A stretch of DNA of 64,000 nucleotides, from the NCBI GenBank assembly GCA_035530655.1, contig DATKUK010000098.1, positions 7,089 to 71,088 of the forward strand. Direction: 5' to 3'. Shown one piece after another: positions 52,568 to 60,725 of the stretch. Below the pieces are notes generated by a model, which saw nothing but the letters and a program-made list of their open reading frames with translations, searched no databases and was not told the origin of the DNA. The translations under genes and the position numbers were made by a program. How positions within the stretch are numbered: the first letter of the stretch is position 1; each line of letters opens with the position of its first letter. Source of the DNA: DATKUK01 sp035530655 (GTDB lineage: Bacteria; Planctomycetota; Phycisphaerae; UBA1845; DATKUK01).

Positions 52568-53362
52568 GTGAACGTGACCCTGACGATCAGCACGTGGGAC
52601 TTCAAGCATCTTGGCAGCGAGTACGCATCGGCGGCTCGCGTCATTGAGAAGATTCATTCGCTTGGCTACGGCACCGAACTGTGGCTCAACTGGGATGCCG
52701 AGCCCGAGTTCTACGACCGAGCCAACTGGGACGACCTGCGAACGATCGTGGGGGCATCGCCGGCGCTGTCGTTTCACACGCGAAACCAGCAAGACCGCAT
52801 GTTCGAGGAGATTGAGCTGTTGGCCTACCTTGGCGGTCGGGCGCTGGTCGTCCATCCATGCGTGGTGAGTCTGGCGGAGTACCGGCAGGAGCGCCCGGCC
52901 GGCCATCCGGATGTCCCTTTCATTCGAGACTTGGCGGCCGCCGCCCGGCAGCACGGCGTGTTCTTGGCTTTGGAGAACATCTTCGCCCGCACCTTCCTCG
53001 ATCGGACGCTGGAACACGTTGAGACCTTTGACGAGCGCGGCGGACTTGGCATCTGCATTGACCTCGGGCACGCCGAAATGCGGCGGGACGAGGTCCACGA
53101 TGCCCACGAGGCTCCCGAGACGCTCATAGGTGATTACGGTCCGGTGCTGCTGCACCTGCACGTTCACGACGTGGTCGACGGGCGAGATCACAAGCCGCTC
53201 GGGACGGGGTCGCTCAACTACGACGCGATCGCCGCCGCTCTGCGCGACGTCGATTTCCACGGCACGGCCGCGCTCGAGATCCAGGCGGACGATCCTGTTG
53301 CCACCATCCACGAGGGCTGGCAGTATCTCAAGCAGGCCTTTGGTGACGACCTGAATCGATAG
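52568..53362 (+). CDS. sugar isomerase/epimerase-like TIM barrel
   Basis: The 264-residue protein belongs to the xylose isomerase-like/AP endonuclease 2 fold group. Metal ligands are expected in ALENIFARTFLDR (Glu near residue 137), GLGICIDLGHAEM (Asp and His near 163) and LLHLHVHDVVDGRDHK (His near 195). These proteins typically isomerise or epimerise sugars and keto-sugars; the exact substrate is not readable. GTG 52568 is used as start because GGAGG lies seven bases upstream. It is the first gene of the carbohydrate cluster and runs in the same direction as the DUF4091 gene, 116 bases apart. Confidence 0.83.
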   Translation: MNVTLTISTWDFKHLGSEYASAARVIEKIHSLGYGTELWLNWDAEPEFYDRANWDDLRTIVGASPALSFHTRNQQDRMFEEIELLAYLGGRALVVHPCVVSLAEYRQERPAGHPDVPFIRDLAAAARQHGVFLALENIFARTFLDRTLEHVETFDERGGLGICIDLGHAEMRRDEVHDAHEAPETLIGDYGPVLLHLHVHDVVDGRDHKPLGTGSLNYDAIAAALRDVDFHGTAALEIQADDPVATIHEGWQYLKQAFGDDLNR

Positions 53363-53478
53363 GCGAACGGCCACGAACCGGCACTGAGGCGTTGGCTGCC
53401 CGGCGGTCGATCCGCCTGAACGCCGAGCGAGGATGGTCCGGACGAGGGGTCTGGCTGACAGAAGCGAAGGAGAGCGAA

Positions 53479-55389
53479 ATGGCTGCGGTCATGATGATGA
53501 TTTGGGTGCTCGGCGACAGCCAGAAGGTCAATCCCATTTCGGGCAACATATTGGAGGAGCATTACTGGCATCAGATCGAAGGCAAGGGCGATCCCTACTA
53601 CGCCGCGCCCAGCTATCAGGGCGAGCGCTCGGGCAGTCTGCGCAAAAAGTCGGCCGTCTGGGACTACGACAGCAAGCGCATATCGCTGAGAGTTGCGAGC
53701 AATGAATTCGTAGCCTTTCAGGTGATCGTCGCCCACACCGGTAAGCCGCTGAAAGGCGTGTCGGTCAGCGTGGGCGAGCTGACCGGACCCGACGGTGCGA
53801 CCATCAGCTCCGACCACATCGAGGTGTTCGTCGAGTGGTACGTGAACGTCGCCAGCCTGGCCAAGGACAGTTGGGACTACCGAACGTACCACGGCCCGAA
53901 GTATTGGTATCCCGATGCACTGATTCCGTGCAAGTTCGACCGGTGGGGCAAAGTCGACGTTCCCGACGAGCGGCTGGGTGTGCCCGGTCAGACGTGTCAG
54001 GGGTTCTGGGTCGATGTGTACGTGCCGCACAAGACGAAGCCCGGTGCGTATCGCGGCACGGTGGTCGTATCGGCGGCCGACGGCGCACGCCAGGAGCTCG
54101 ACCTGCACCTGGAGGTCCTGCCGTGGCAGTTGCCCGACGAGCTGAGCTTCGTGGCTGAGATGAACACCTACTCCAACCGCTTCGCGCGGGAGCCAAACTT
54201 CGATGCCGAGGACGGCAGCGCCAAGCATTTCGCCATCGAAGAGGCCTTTCACAAGATGGCCCATCAACACCGCTGCACGTTAAACATCTTCCCCGGCTGG
54301 CCGTCGCGACGCGAGCGCACGACCAGGCAAGTCGTGGATCAGAGCTACGTGCCCAAGATGGCCGGTGCCGGCGAGAAGATCCATGTGGCTGACTGGTCCC
54401 AGTTCGATCGACATTTCGAGCGATACTTCACCGGCGATGCGTTCAAAGACTGTCCGCGTGCGGGCGTGCCGCTGACCCACTTTTACCTGCCCTTCAGTCT
54501 CGGCTGGCCGAGCGCGTTCTCGCAGTACTACGAAGATCGCCAGACGTACGAAACGGAATACGTCAGAATCCTCAGGGAATTCGACGCGCATATCGCCGAG
54601 AAGGGCTGGAACAGGACGCAGTTCCAATACTTCTTCAACGGCAAGAAGAAGTTCGGCGAGCCGTGGAATACGGACGAACCCACCGCCAAGGACGAGTACG
54701 ACGCGCTGCGCTACTATGGGGACCTGCTGATCAAGGCCATCGGGCCACGTACCGCCCGCAAGGGCAACATACGCTATCGGATCGACATCGGGACGTACCG
54801 CACGGCCGGAACGCAGCTTGACGGGGTGGTCGACCTGCGCTGCGTGAACTACGAGGTTACCCCGCCCGCGTTCTGGGGTGACTGGACCAACGGTCTGCGG
54901 CCCGGCAAGGCCGCCGGCGAGCAGTGGTGGTACTATGCCCAGGACCACAAGAGGCAGCGCCATACGCGGATCGATTGGGCGCTGACTTGTACGATCCTCT
55001 GGGGTTGGGCCGGTTGGGACCTGAAGACCGACGGTTTCTGCCAGTGGCAGTGCGTGGGCTGGGTAAACGAGGACCCGTACGGTCTGCCCGGTGGGGGATG
55101 GAGCTATGCCCACCTGTTCTATCCGGGAAAACGCTTCGGGTACGACGGCCCGATCGCGTCGATGCGTCTCAAGGGCATTCGCCGCGGGCTACAGGACTAT
55201 GAGCATCTGGCGATCCTGACGCAGCGATGCAAGGGCGATTCGGCGCGAGCGGACGCGATTCTGCGCAAGTACTATAGTCTTACCGGCGCCGAGCCAGGTT
55301 CGATCCGCGTTGAGGCTGAGGACACCTACAAGATGCGCTACGAGACGTTCGCGGCGATTCTCGCAGCCGAGACGGCTCGTGCCCAATGA
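53479..55389 (+). CDS. DUF4091 protein (GH123-like)
   Basis: The 636-residue protein matches the DUF4091 type found in planctomycetes and Bacteroidetes. It has a beta-rich N-terminal domain (about 30-240), then a TIM-barrel-like part with EVTPPAFWGDWTNGLRPGKAAGEQWWYYAQDHK and WALTCTILWGWAGWDLKTDGFC. The C-terminal block YDGPIASMRLKGIRRGLQDYEHLAIL is the family's most conserved feature. GH123-like enzymes remove N-acetylgalactosamine from glycans; whether this member is active is unknown. No signal peptide is evident, so it may be cytoplasmic. AAGGAGAGCGAA precedes the ATG at 53479. Confidence 0.87.
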   Translation: MAAVMMMIWVLGDSQKVNPISGNILEEHYWHQIEGKGDPYYAAPSYQGERSGSLRKKSAVWDYDSKRISLRVASNEFVAFQVIVAHTGKPLKGVSVSVGELTGPDGATISSDHIEVFVEWYVNVASLAKDSWDYRTYHGPKYWYPDALIPCKFDRWGKVDVPDERLGVPGQTCQGFWVDVYVPHKTKPGAYRGTVVVSAADGARQELDLHLEVLPWQLPDELSFVAEMNTYSNRFAREPNFDAEDGSAKHFAIEEAFHKMAHQHRCTLNIFPGWPSRRERTTRQVVDQSYVPKMAGAGEKIHVADWSQFDRHFERYFTGDAFKDCPRAGVPLTHFYLPFSLGWPSAFSQYYEDRQTYETEYVRILREFDAHIAEKGWNRTQFQYFFNGKKKFGEPWNTDEPTAKDEYDALRYYGDLLIKAIGPRTARKGNIRYRIDIGTYRTAGTQLDGVVDLRCVNYEVTPPAFWGDWTNGLRPGKAAGEQWWYYAQDHKRQRHTRIDWALTCTILWGWAGWDLKTDGFCQWQCVGWVNEDPYGLPGGGWSYAHLFYPGKRFGYDGPIASMRLKGIRRGLQDYEHLAILTQRCKGDSARADAILRKYYSLTGAEPGSIRVEAEDTYKMRYETFAAILAAETARAQ

Positions 55390-55525
55390 GCGTACCGCGT
55401 CGTGCGGAGGTCTGGCGGCGATCTGCGAATTGCGGCTGCGCGAGCGTTTCGGGCAGCGGGTACTGGTCACGATGCTCAAACCCAAGTGCCTGCAACGTCG
55501 GCGACAGGTGTTTTACCGTCGAGTT

Positions 55526-56935
55526 CTATCCCCTGGCCCCTTCTGCGACCTGCGCCATGTATAGCACCGCGTCGCCGTCGAACGGTGAGGTCAAGGCTCG
55601 CCTTGCCCCGCCTGCCACGGGCTCGCCACGGACGACCGCGCCGGTGGACGGGTTGAACCATTCCACCCGGAAGTGGCTGGAAACGGCGGAAAGATCCACC
55701 GTCACCCATGGGCCTTGCGGCAGATACACCAGATACTCGGCGCCGTCGGCGGCTGTGCTGGCCAGACAGTAGCCCGACGAGGCCAGCCCGGGCTCGGGCT
55801 TCATGGCGGCCAGATTCATCCTGTCGGCGTACATGCGGGTGTAGCCCATGTTGATGCGAAGGGTGTCCCAGTAGGGATCGGGCTTTCCGTTCTGTGGCCC
55901 GTTGCGGGTCAACACGTACCAGGGGGCAGGGTCGATGTAAGGGTCCATGAAAAGCGTCTGCTGGCCGCGGGTGAAGCTCTTCCAGACCCAGGCGCGCTGG
56001 CCGCCGATGCCGACCTTCTGAAGGGCCGTGAAGAAGAAGGAGTGATCGGTGTCGTTCAGGATGACCTTGCTGCCGTCAGCCGCAGGCGGGTCGGTCTGAT
56101 AGCCTCCTTCCGGGCTCGGGGAGATCCAGTCGGCGGGGCTTTCGAACAACATCGAGTTGCCGCCATCGGGCCACTGGACGGTCATGCCCACCGGGTGTTG
56201 GGTGGGCTTACCGGCTTCGTAGGTCTTGATGAAGCGGATAATGTGGTACTGCCACGCGGTATTGGCTGGACCACCGTTGTCCTCATTCGTGATTTCATAG
56301 AGGACGTTACTCAGGTCGTTGACGGTGTCGATAACCTTCGCCACGTAGGCCTCGTGGACCGCTGTAATCGCGGGAACTGTCAGGCTATGCACTTCCAGGC
56401 CCTTACCATCCTTGTCGGGATCGCCGTCAATGCTGTTGATGTTGTTGTCGGCGTGGAAGGGGTGCCCCGGCCAGGGGTCGTGGTGATCTTTATCCTTTTC
56501 CGTGATGCTGAATCCCTGGAACAGCATGACGATTACGTACATGCCGCGGTCGCGGGCGGCGATGACCCGCTCGCGCATGCGGTCGAAATAGAGTTGGTTG
56601 AACTTTGTTAGGTCGAACTTCGGCTCCCCGTCGCGTGCATCACCCGGGCCCGTGCGCAGGTAGGGCATCGGATCCTGCCGGTACGTGATTCTGCCCGCGG
56701 CATCAAAGGAGGCGGCGTGTTCCCATGCCCACAGCCGGAAGCAGTTGTGCTTGCGGGCCTCGAGGAAGTCCAGGTACTCGTCGAAGTCGACGGTGGGATT
56801 CGAACGCTCGGGCAGCCGGGTGATCTCCTGCAAGTTGTTCCAGGTGTGCGAGCCCGTCACGAAAACGACCTTGCCGCTGCCATCGGTGAAGTATCGTGGG
56901 TTTGCCGGATGGACTCGAAGAGGACCCTTGGCCAT
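55526..56935 (-). CDS. GH140-like glycoside hydrolase (DUF4038-type)
   Basis: The 469-residue protein looks like an apiosidase-type TIM barrel with a small C-terminal beta domain. Typical pieces are RYFTDGSGKVVFVTGSHTWNNLQ at the start, NCFRLWAWE, MYVIVMLFQGF, LSNVLYEITNEDNG (probable acid/base Glu) and SKVILNDTDHSFFF, near which the nucleophile would lie. GH140 enzymes cleave apiosyl linkages in pectin, but the substrate here is only inferred. GGGGAG lies ten bases before ATG 56935. It is the last gene of a minus-strand run with the esterase and dehydratase genes; the gap to the esterase gene is 169 bases. Confidence 0.8.
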   Translation of the reverse strand: MAKGPLRVHPANPRYFTDGSGKVVFVTGSHTWNNLQEITRLPERSNPTVDFDEYLDFLEARKHNCFRLWAWEHAASFDAAGRITYRQDPMPYLRTGPGDARDGEPKFDLTKFNQLYFDRMRERVIAARDRGMYVIVMLFQGFSITEKDKDHHDPWPGHPFHADNNINSIDGDPDKDGKGLEVHSLTVPAITAVHEAYVAKVIDTVNDLSNVLYEITNEDNGGPANTAWQYHIIRFIKTYEAGKPTQHPVGMTVQWPDGGNSMLFESPADWISPSPEGGYQTDPPAADGSKVILNDTDHSFFFTALQKVGIGGQRAWVWKSFTRGQQTLFMDPYIDPAPWYVLTRNGPQNGKPDPYWDTLRINMGYTRMYADRMNLAAMKPEPGLASSGYCLASTAADGAEYLVYLPQGPWVTVDLSAVSSHFRVEWFNPSTGAVVRGEPVAGGARRALTSPFDGDAVLYMAQVAEGARG

Positions 56936-57104
56936 GACGTTTGACTCCCCTATTTGCCGTGTCGTGTTCACGTTGGCCTGTTGATCTCGATTGAATCGGC
57001 GGTTCGCACGCCGTGCCGCCACCGACACGCGTACGCATCTGCCGCGCCACGCCGCCAACCGCAAGTCGCGTGCGGCAGGGCTCGCCATGCGCCGACCGAT
57101 GAGT

Positions 57105-58187
57105 CTAAGGCCCGTCGCCTGGAACGGGTAGATCGCGGAAAAACGCCAGCAGCGCGGGCACGTCCATGGCGTGGCCCATGTCGGGGCTGACGATCAACCG
57201 GACGTTGTCGGCCGAGCCGGCGGCGGCGTAGATCTGCCTGATCTCCTGCAACATCTCGGGCACGGCCTCGTTGTACGCGGCGGCGTAGTTGTCCTTGCCT
57301 GGTTCGTTCAGGCTTGGGGTGTCCCGTTGGCCGTAGTGAATGACCAGCGGTCGAGGCGCGTTCATGCCCGCAATGTCGCTGCGTTCCATCCAGTTGACGA
57401 TACCGGGAACGCAGTGGGCCGGTCCGTTGTAGCACCGACAAAAGTGAAGGGCGAACGATCCCGAGCTGCCGCTGGCGAAGATGCGCCGCACGCGCTGGCT
57501 GAATGGCGGGTAGGCGACCGCCAGATCACCGCCGTAGGACAGACCGGCTGCGAAGATGTCCGTCACCGACAGCTCGGCAGCCAGCCAGTTTTCCCATCGC
57601 AGAAGATCCTCGATGTTCTCACCGACGACCGAGCAGCCATGGAGAAACGCGTCGGTGACATACGAGAAGTGCATACTCTGCTCGTAGTCCATGCGGTAGC
57701 CCGGCCGACCGGCGGCCAGATCGCGCAGCGGCCCGAACCCGCGATGGATGGGCAGCAGCACCACATAGCCCGCCCTGGCCAGTTCGATAGCAAAGCCGCG
57801 GTAGGCATCGTTGCGGAGCCCGAGGCATCCCTCGCCCCTGCCGGGGCTGTGGCCGTGAATGGCCATCACGGCCGTGCCCGGCATGCAGTCGGTCTCGGGA
57901 CGCAGCAGGTAGGCAGGGATCGACAGATCCTCGGATACGTTCATCACCAGCACCGAGATCCGCACGCCCTCGTGCACGGTATGGCGGAGCGGGCTCACGC
58001 TAACGGGCGCGGCCACAGGTAGCTGGAGATTCAGCAGCTCGGCCAGCTTGGCTCGGGCACGATCGCACCACGCCCGAAACTCGCCGCCGACGTGTTTGTA
58101 GGACAGCACTCGGCCGCCCGGTGCGTGCAGAAACCTCAGCGTCAACTCTGAACTGTCGATCAGGAAATCCTGGTCCATCGCATTCAT
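57105..58187 (-). CDS. alpha/beta hydrolase (acetyl-xylan-esterase or dienelactone hydrolase-like)
   Basis: The 360-residue protein has the alpha/beta hydrolase fold. The nucleophile Ser lies in AAGLSYGGDLAVAY near residue 212, the catalytic Asp is probably in IHYGQRDTPSL near 285, and the His is in PDMGHAMDVP near 340. AVMAIHGHSPGRGEG near 100 supplies the oxyanion hole (HGHS). The likely job is to remove acyl groups from a sugar or polysaccharide, given the neighbours. It is not secreted. It starts 23 bases after the stop of the dehydratase gene, indicating a shared transcript. Confidence 0.85.
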   Translation of the reverse strand: MNAMDQDFLIDSSELTLRFLHAPGGRVLSYKHVGGEFRAWCDRARAKLAELLNLQLPVAAPVSVSPLRHTVHEGVRISVLVMNVSEDLSIPAYLLRPETDCMPGTAVMAIHGHSPGRGEGCLGLRNDAYRGFAIELARAGYVVLLPIHRGFGPLRDLAAGRPGYRMDYEQSMHFSYVTDAFLHGCSVVGENIEDLLRWENWLAAELSVTDIFAAGLSYGGDLAVAYPPFSQRVRRIFASGSSGSFALHFCRCYNGPAHCVPGIVNWMERSDIAGMNAPRPLVIHYGQRDTPSLNEPGKDNYAAAYNEAVPEMLQEIRQIYAAAGSADNVRLIVSPDMGHAMDVPALLAFFRDLPVPGDGP

Positions 58188-58210
58188 CCGTCCTGTGGGG
58201 CGTGACCTAT

Positions 58211-59368
58211 CTACATCGTCAACTTATGACCGCTGTCGTCGAGGCCCTGTTCGTCATAACGGCGTCCCCAGACCAGTCGCATGCCGAATCCCGGCGCCGA
58301 TGGGACATCCAGCACGCCCTGCCGGACTTCATACAGGGAAGTATCGACGCCCTCGGTCTCGTCGATCACGCCTTCCACGGGCGATACGCCACCGACACCC
58401 GCCAGCAGGTGGGCCGCATAGTAGGTCTTGAGCTTCAGATCGAAGGTATGCGGCGACAGCAGCAGGCCGCACTCGATGGCTCGCCTCGCCAGCTTGCGCC
58501 ATCGCGTGAAGCCATACCCGTCGATGTCGAGGTTCAGGATGTCGACCAGGCCCTCAGCGCCGAGGTCGAGCAGGAACTCGACATCGGCTTTTGCCTCGCC
58601 TTCGACGACTTTTGTGGCTGGGCTGAGCCGTTCGATCTGATCCCTGAGGCGTCGCAGCTCGTCCCGGGTTTCGTGGAAGGGCTCTTCGATGGCGTACAAC
58701 TGACAGTCGGCGACGGCCTGGAAGTAACTCAGAAACCCGTCGCAAGTGAAGCCGTTGTTGGCGTCGACCATCAGCAGCACATCGGGGAAACGCTCGCGTA
58801 TCGCGCGGGTCACCTCGATGTCCCTGTGCAAACCCTGCTCTTCGGGCATCCATCGGCGACCGCGGCCGATCTTGATCTTGAAGCTGCGATACCCCAACTC
58901 GTAGTCCTGGCGGCAGTGATCGAGGACGACTTCGAGCCCGCCCGGATCGTAGGCTGGTGTGACGTCGTCCATGTAGATCATGGCGTCGTAGACGGGCACT
59001 GCCTTCCCGCCGGCCGCACCCAGCATTCGGTAGACGGGCACATCGAGAATGACGCCGGCCAGATCGTGCAACGCGAAATCCAACGGCATGGCGTCGTCGG
59101 CCATGACTCCCACAGCCGGGTCAAAAACGTCGCACAGCCGCCGGCCGTGCAGTTGAGGCGTCTGCCCTGGTGGCAGGTGCCGGCAGATGCCCCATCCAGC
59201 CGCGCCCTGATCGGTGACCACCTCGCGCACGAGCAGTTCGCGTCCGTAGCCGTGCTCTTCGAGATTGGCGTTGCGCCCGACGAGGCGAGGCCAGCGTGTG
59301 CGAATCTTGTACGTCCGGATTTCGGCTATGCGGTGTTCGGCGAGGCGTTCGGCGTGCAATAGCGTCAC
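58211..59368 (-). CDS. enolase-superfamily dehydratase (mandelate racemase-like)
   Basis: The 385-residue protein belongs to the mandelate racemase/muconate lactonising subgroup. The catalytic Lys pair sits in RSFKIKIG near residue 165, the metal ligands are in MVDANNGF near 200, IEEPF near 230 and VEGEAK near 260, and a late acidic/His region SPHTFDLKLK near 310 follows. Such enzymes dehydrate sugar acids or isomerise lactones. In this cluster, dehydration of an aldonic acid is the most natural inference. The GTG start at 59368 has AGGAG upstream. It is the first gene of the dehydratase-esterase-hydrolase run. Confidence 0.86.
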   Translation of the reverse strand: MTLLHAERLAEHRIAEIRTYKIRTRWPRLVGRNANLEEHGYGRELLVREVVTDQGAAGWGICRHLPPGQTPQLHGRRLCDVFDPAVGVMADDAMPLDFALHDLAGVILDVPVYRMLGAAGGKAVPVYDAMIYMDDVTPAYDPGGLEVVLDHCRQDYELGYRSFKIKIGRGRRWMPEEQGLHRDIEVTRAIRERFPDVLLMVDANNGFTCDGFLSYFQAVADCQLYAIEEPFHETRDELRRLRDQIERLSPATKVVEGEAKADVEFLLDLGAEGLVDILNLDIDGYGFTRWRKLARRAIECGLLLSPHTFDLKLKTYYAAHLLAGVGGVSPVEGVIDETEGVDTSLYEVRQGVLDVPSAPGFGMRLVWGRRYDEQGLDDSGHKLTM

Positions 59369-59707
59369 AGCATGCTCCTGTCGTCGGCCCGGTGCTCGTG
59401 GCGGCACCGTGCAGTCGTGCTTCGCTGGTGATCGGGTCCACAGCAGCGTCCTGGGTGGTGAGGATACCGCCTGGCTGCGGCAAGCGGGAGCGTGGTGATG
59501 TTTTTTCCTGGGCCGACATGGTCGACGGGGTAGTGACAGGGACGAATCGGCTGGAAAAAGGCGATGTCCAACGGCGCAGGTAGACGCTGCCGCAATGGCT
59601 CGGACCTTGATACAATGACCGCCCACGGTTTGGTGGATGAGGGTGTTTTCCTTGCGGGCGCGTTTGGCCGCCATCATTGGAGCAGGCACGACGAGAGGAC
59701 AGGGCTA
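59369..59707. other. intergenic between divergent genes
   Basis: This holds an extended -10 promoter for the PIG-L gene (separate entry). I see no gene in it. Confidence 0.4.
59608..59616 (+). promoter_or_regulatory. extended -10 promoter before the PIG-L gene
   Basis: TGATACAAT combines a TGn extension with the -10 box TACAAT, one base from consensus. No good -35 box is seen, as is common for extended -10 promoters. The leader to the ATG is about 90 bases. Confidence 0.45.
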
Positions 59708-60529
59708 ATGACGGATAAGAAGCTGCGGATTCTGTTGATCGGGGCACATCCGGACGATTGCGAGGTCAAGTGCGGCGGCACAGCCGCGCTGTGGGCGCGG
59801 GCGGGGCATACCGTACGGTTCGTCAGCGCGACCAACGGGCAGACGGGCCATCACGAAATCGGTGGGGTCGAGTTGACGCGCCGTCGAATTGCCGAAGCCC
59901 GGGCGGCAGCCGCGGTGATCGGCATCGAGAGTCAGGTGCTGCCCATCCCCAACGGGCAGATCGAGCCGACCTTGCCCTACCGGTGGATGTTCATCCGCCT
60001 GCTGCGCGAGTTCCAGCCCGACCTCGTGATTACGCACCGACCCAACGACTACCACCCCGACCACCGCTATACGTCGCAGCTCGTGCAGGATTCGTCCTAC
60101 GTGGTGACGGTGCCCAACACCGTGCCGGAAACGCCGGCGCTGCGCCGCATGCCCGTGATCATGTACATGTCCGACACGTTCGCCAGGCCGTACGCCTTCC
60201 AGGCCGACGTCGCGATCGACATCGACGCGGTGATCGACACCAAGGTCGACATGATGCACCAGCACGCCAGCCAGTTCTACGAATGGGTGCCGTACAACCA
60301 GGACATTCTCGACCAGGTACCCGACGGCGACGACGCACGCCGCAAGTGGCTGTTCGATTGGCGGACGCCTGCCGACCGCGACCGGGCCGACCGCTATCGC
60401 GAGCAGTTGATCGTCCGCTACGGCCAAAAGCACGGGGCAGCCGTCAAGTACGCCGAGGCCTACGAGGCGTGCGAGTACGGCGCGCCCTTTGACGAGGCAC
60501 TGGCGAAAAAGCTTTTCGGCGAACTGTAG
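59708..60529 (+). CDS. PIG-L/LmbE-family deacetylase
   Basis: The 273-residue protein is a zinc-dependent N-deacetylase of the PIG-L family. The zinc site is AHPDDCEVKCGG near residue 13 (AHPDD) and the His of NDYHPDHRYTS near 118. RRRIAEARAAAAVIG is the usual helix following. Family members deacetylate N-acetylglucosamine-containing compounds such as glycolipids or antibiotics. Next to the hydrolases it may act on N-acetylated sugars released from glycans. The ATG 59708 has AGGACAGGG upstream. It diverges from the dehydratase gene. Confidence 0.9.
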   Translation: MTDKKLRILLIGAHPDDCEVKCGGTAALWARAGHTVRFVSATNGQTGHHEIGGVELTRRRIAEARAAAAVIGIESQVLPIPNGQIEPTLPYRWMFIRLLREFQPDLVITHRPNDYHPDHRYTSQLVQDSSYVVTVPNTVPETPALRRMPVIMYMSDTFARPYAFQADVAIDIDAVIDTKVDMMHQHASQFYEWVPYNQDILDQVPDGDDARRKWLFDWRTPADRDRADRYREQLIVRYGQKHGAAVKYAEAYEACEYGAPFDEALAKKLFGEL

Positions 60530-60653
60530 CGCGGACGCGATTGATGGGGTGCAGGGAGAGTTGGCTTCCCCGTCCCCGGCTGGGGCGCTTCAGGAAGCCG
60601 TGGAAAAGGTTTGAACGAGCGATCCAGGACGGCGAGGTCGCCACCGCCATAAC

Positions 60654-60695
60654 AAAGGGGGGTCGAGCCTGGGCAGCTCAACCCCTCTTGTTTCT
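60654..60695. terminator. bidirectional terminator
   Basis: The sequence GGGGTCGAG, a 9-base loop, then CTCAACCCC forms a long stem flanked by AACAAAGG on the left and CTCTTGTTT on the right, so each strand ends in a T-rich tail. It sits between the convergent PIG-L and subtilisin-like genes. Confidence 0.75.
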
Positions 60696-60725
60696 GCCGT
60701 TCGAGCCTACTTGCACGCAAGCGGG

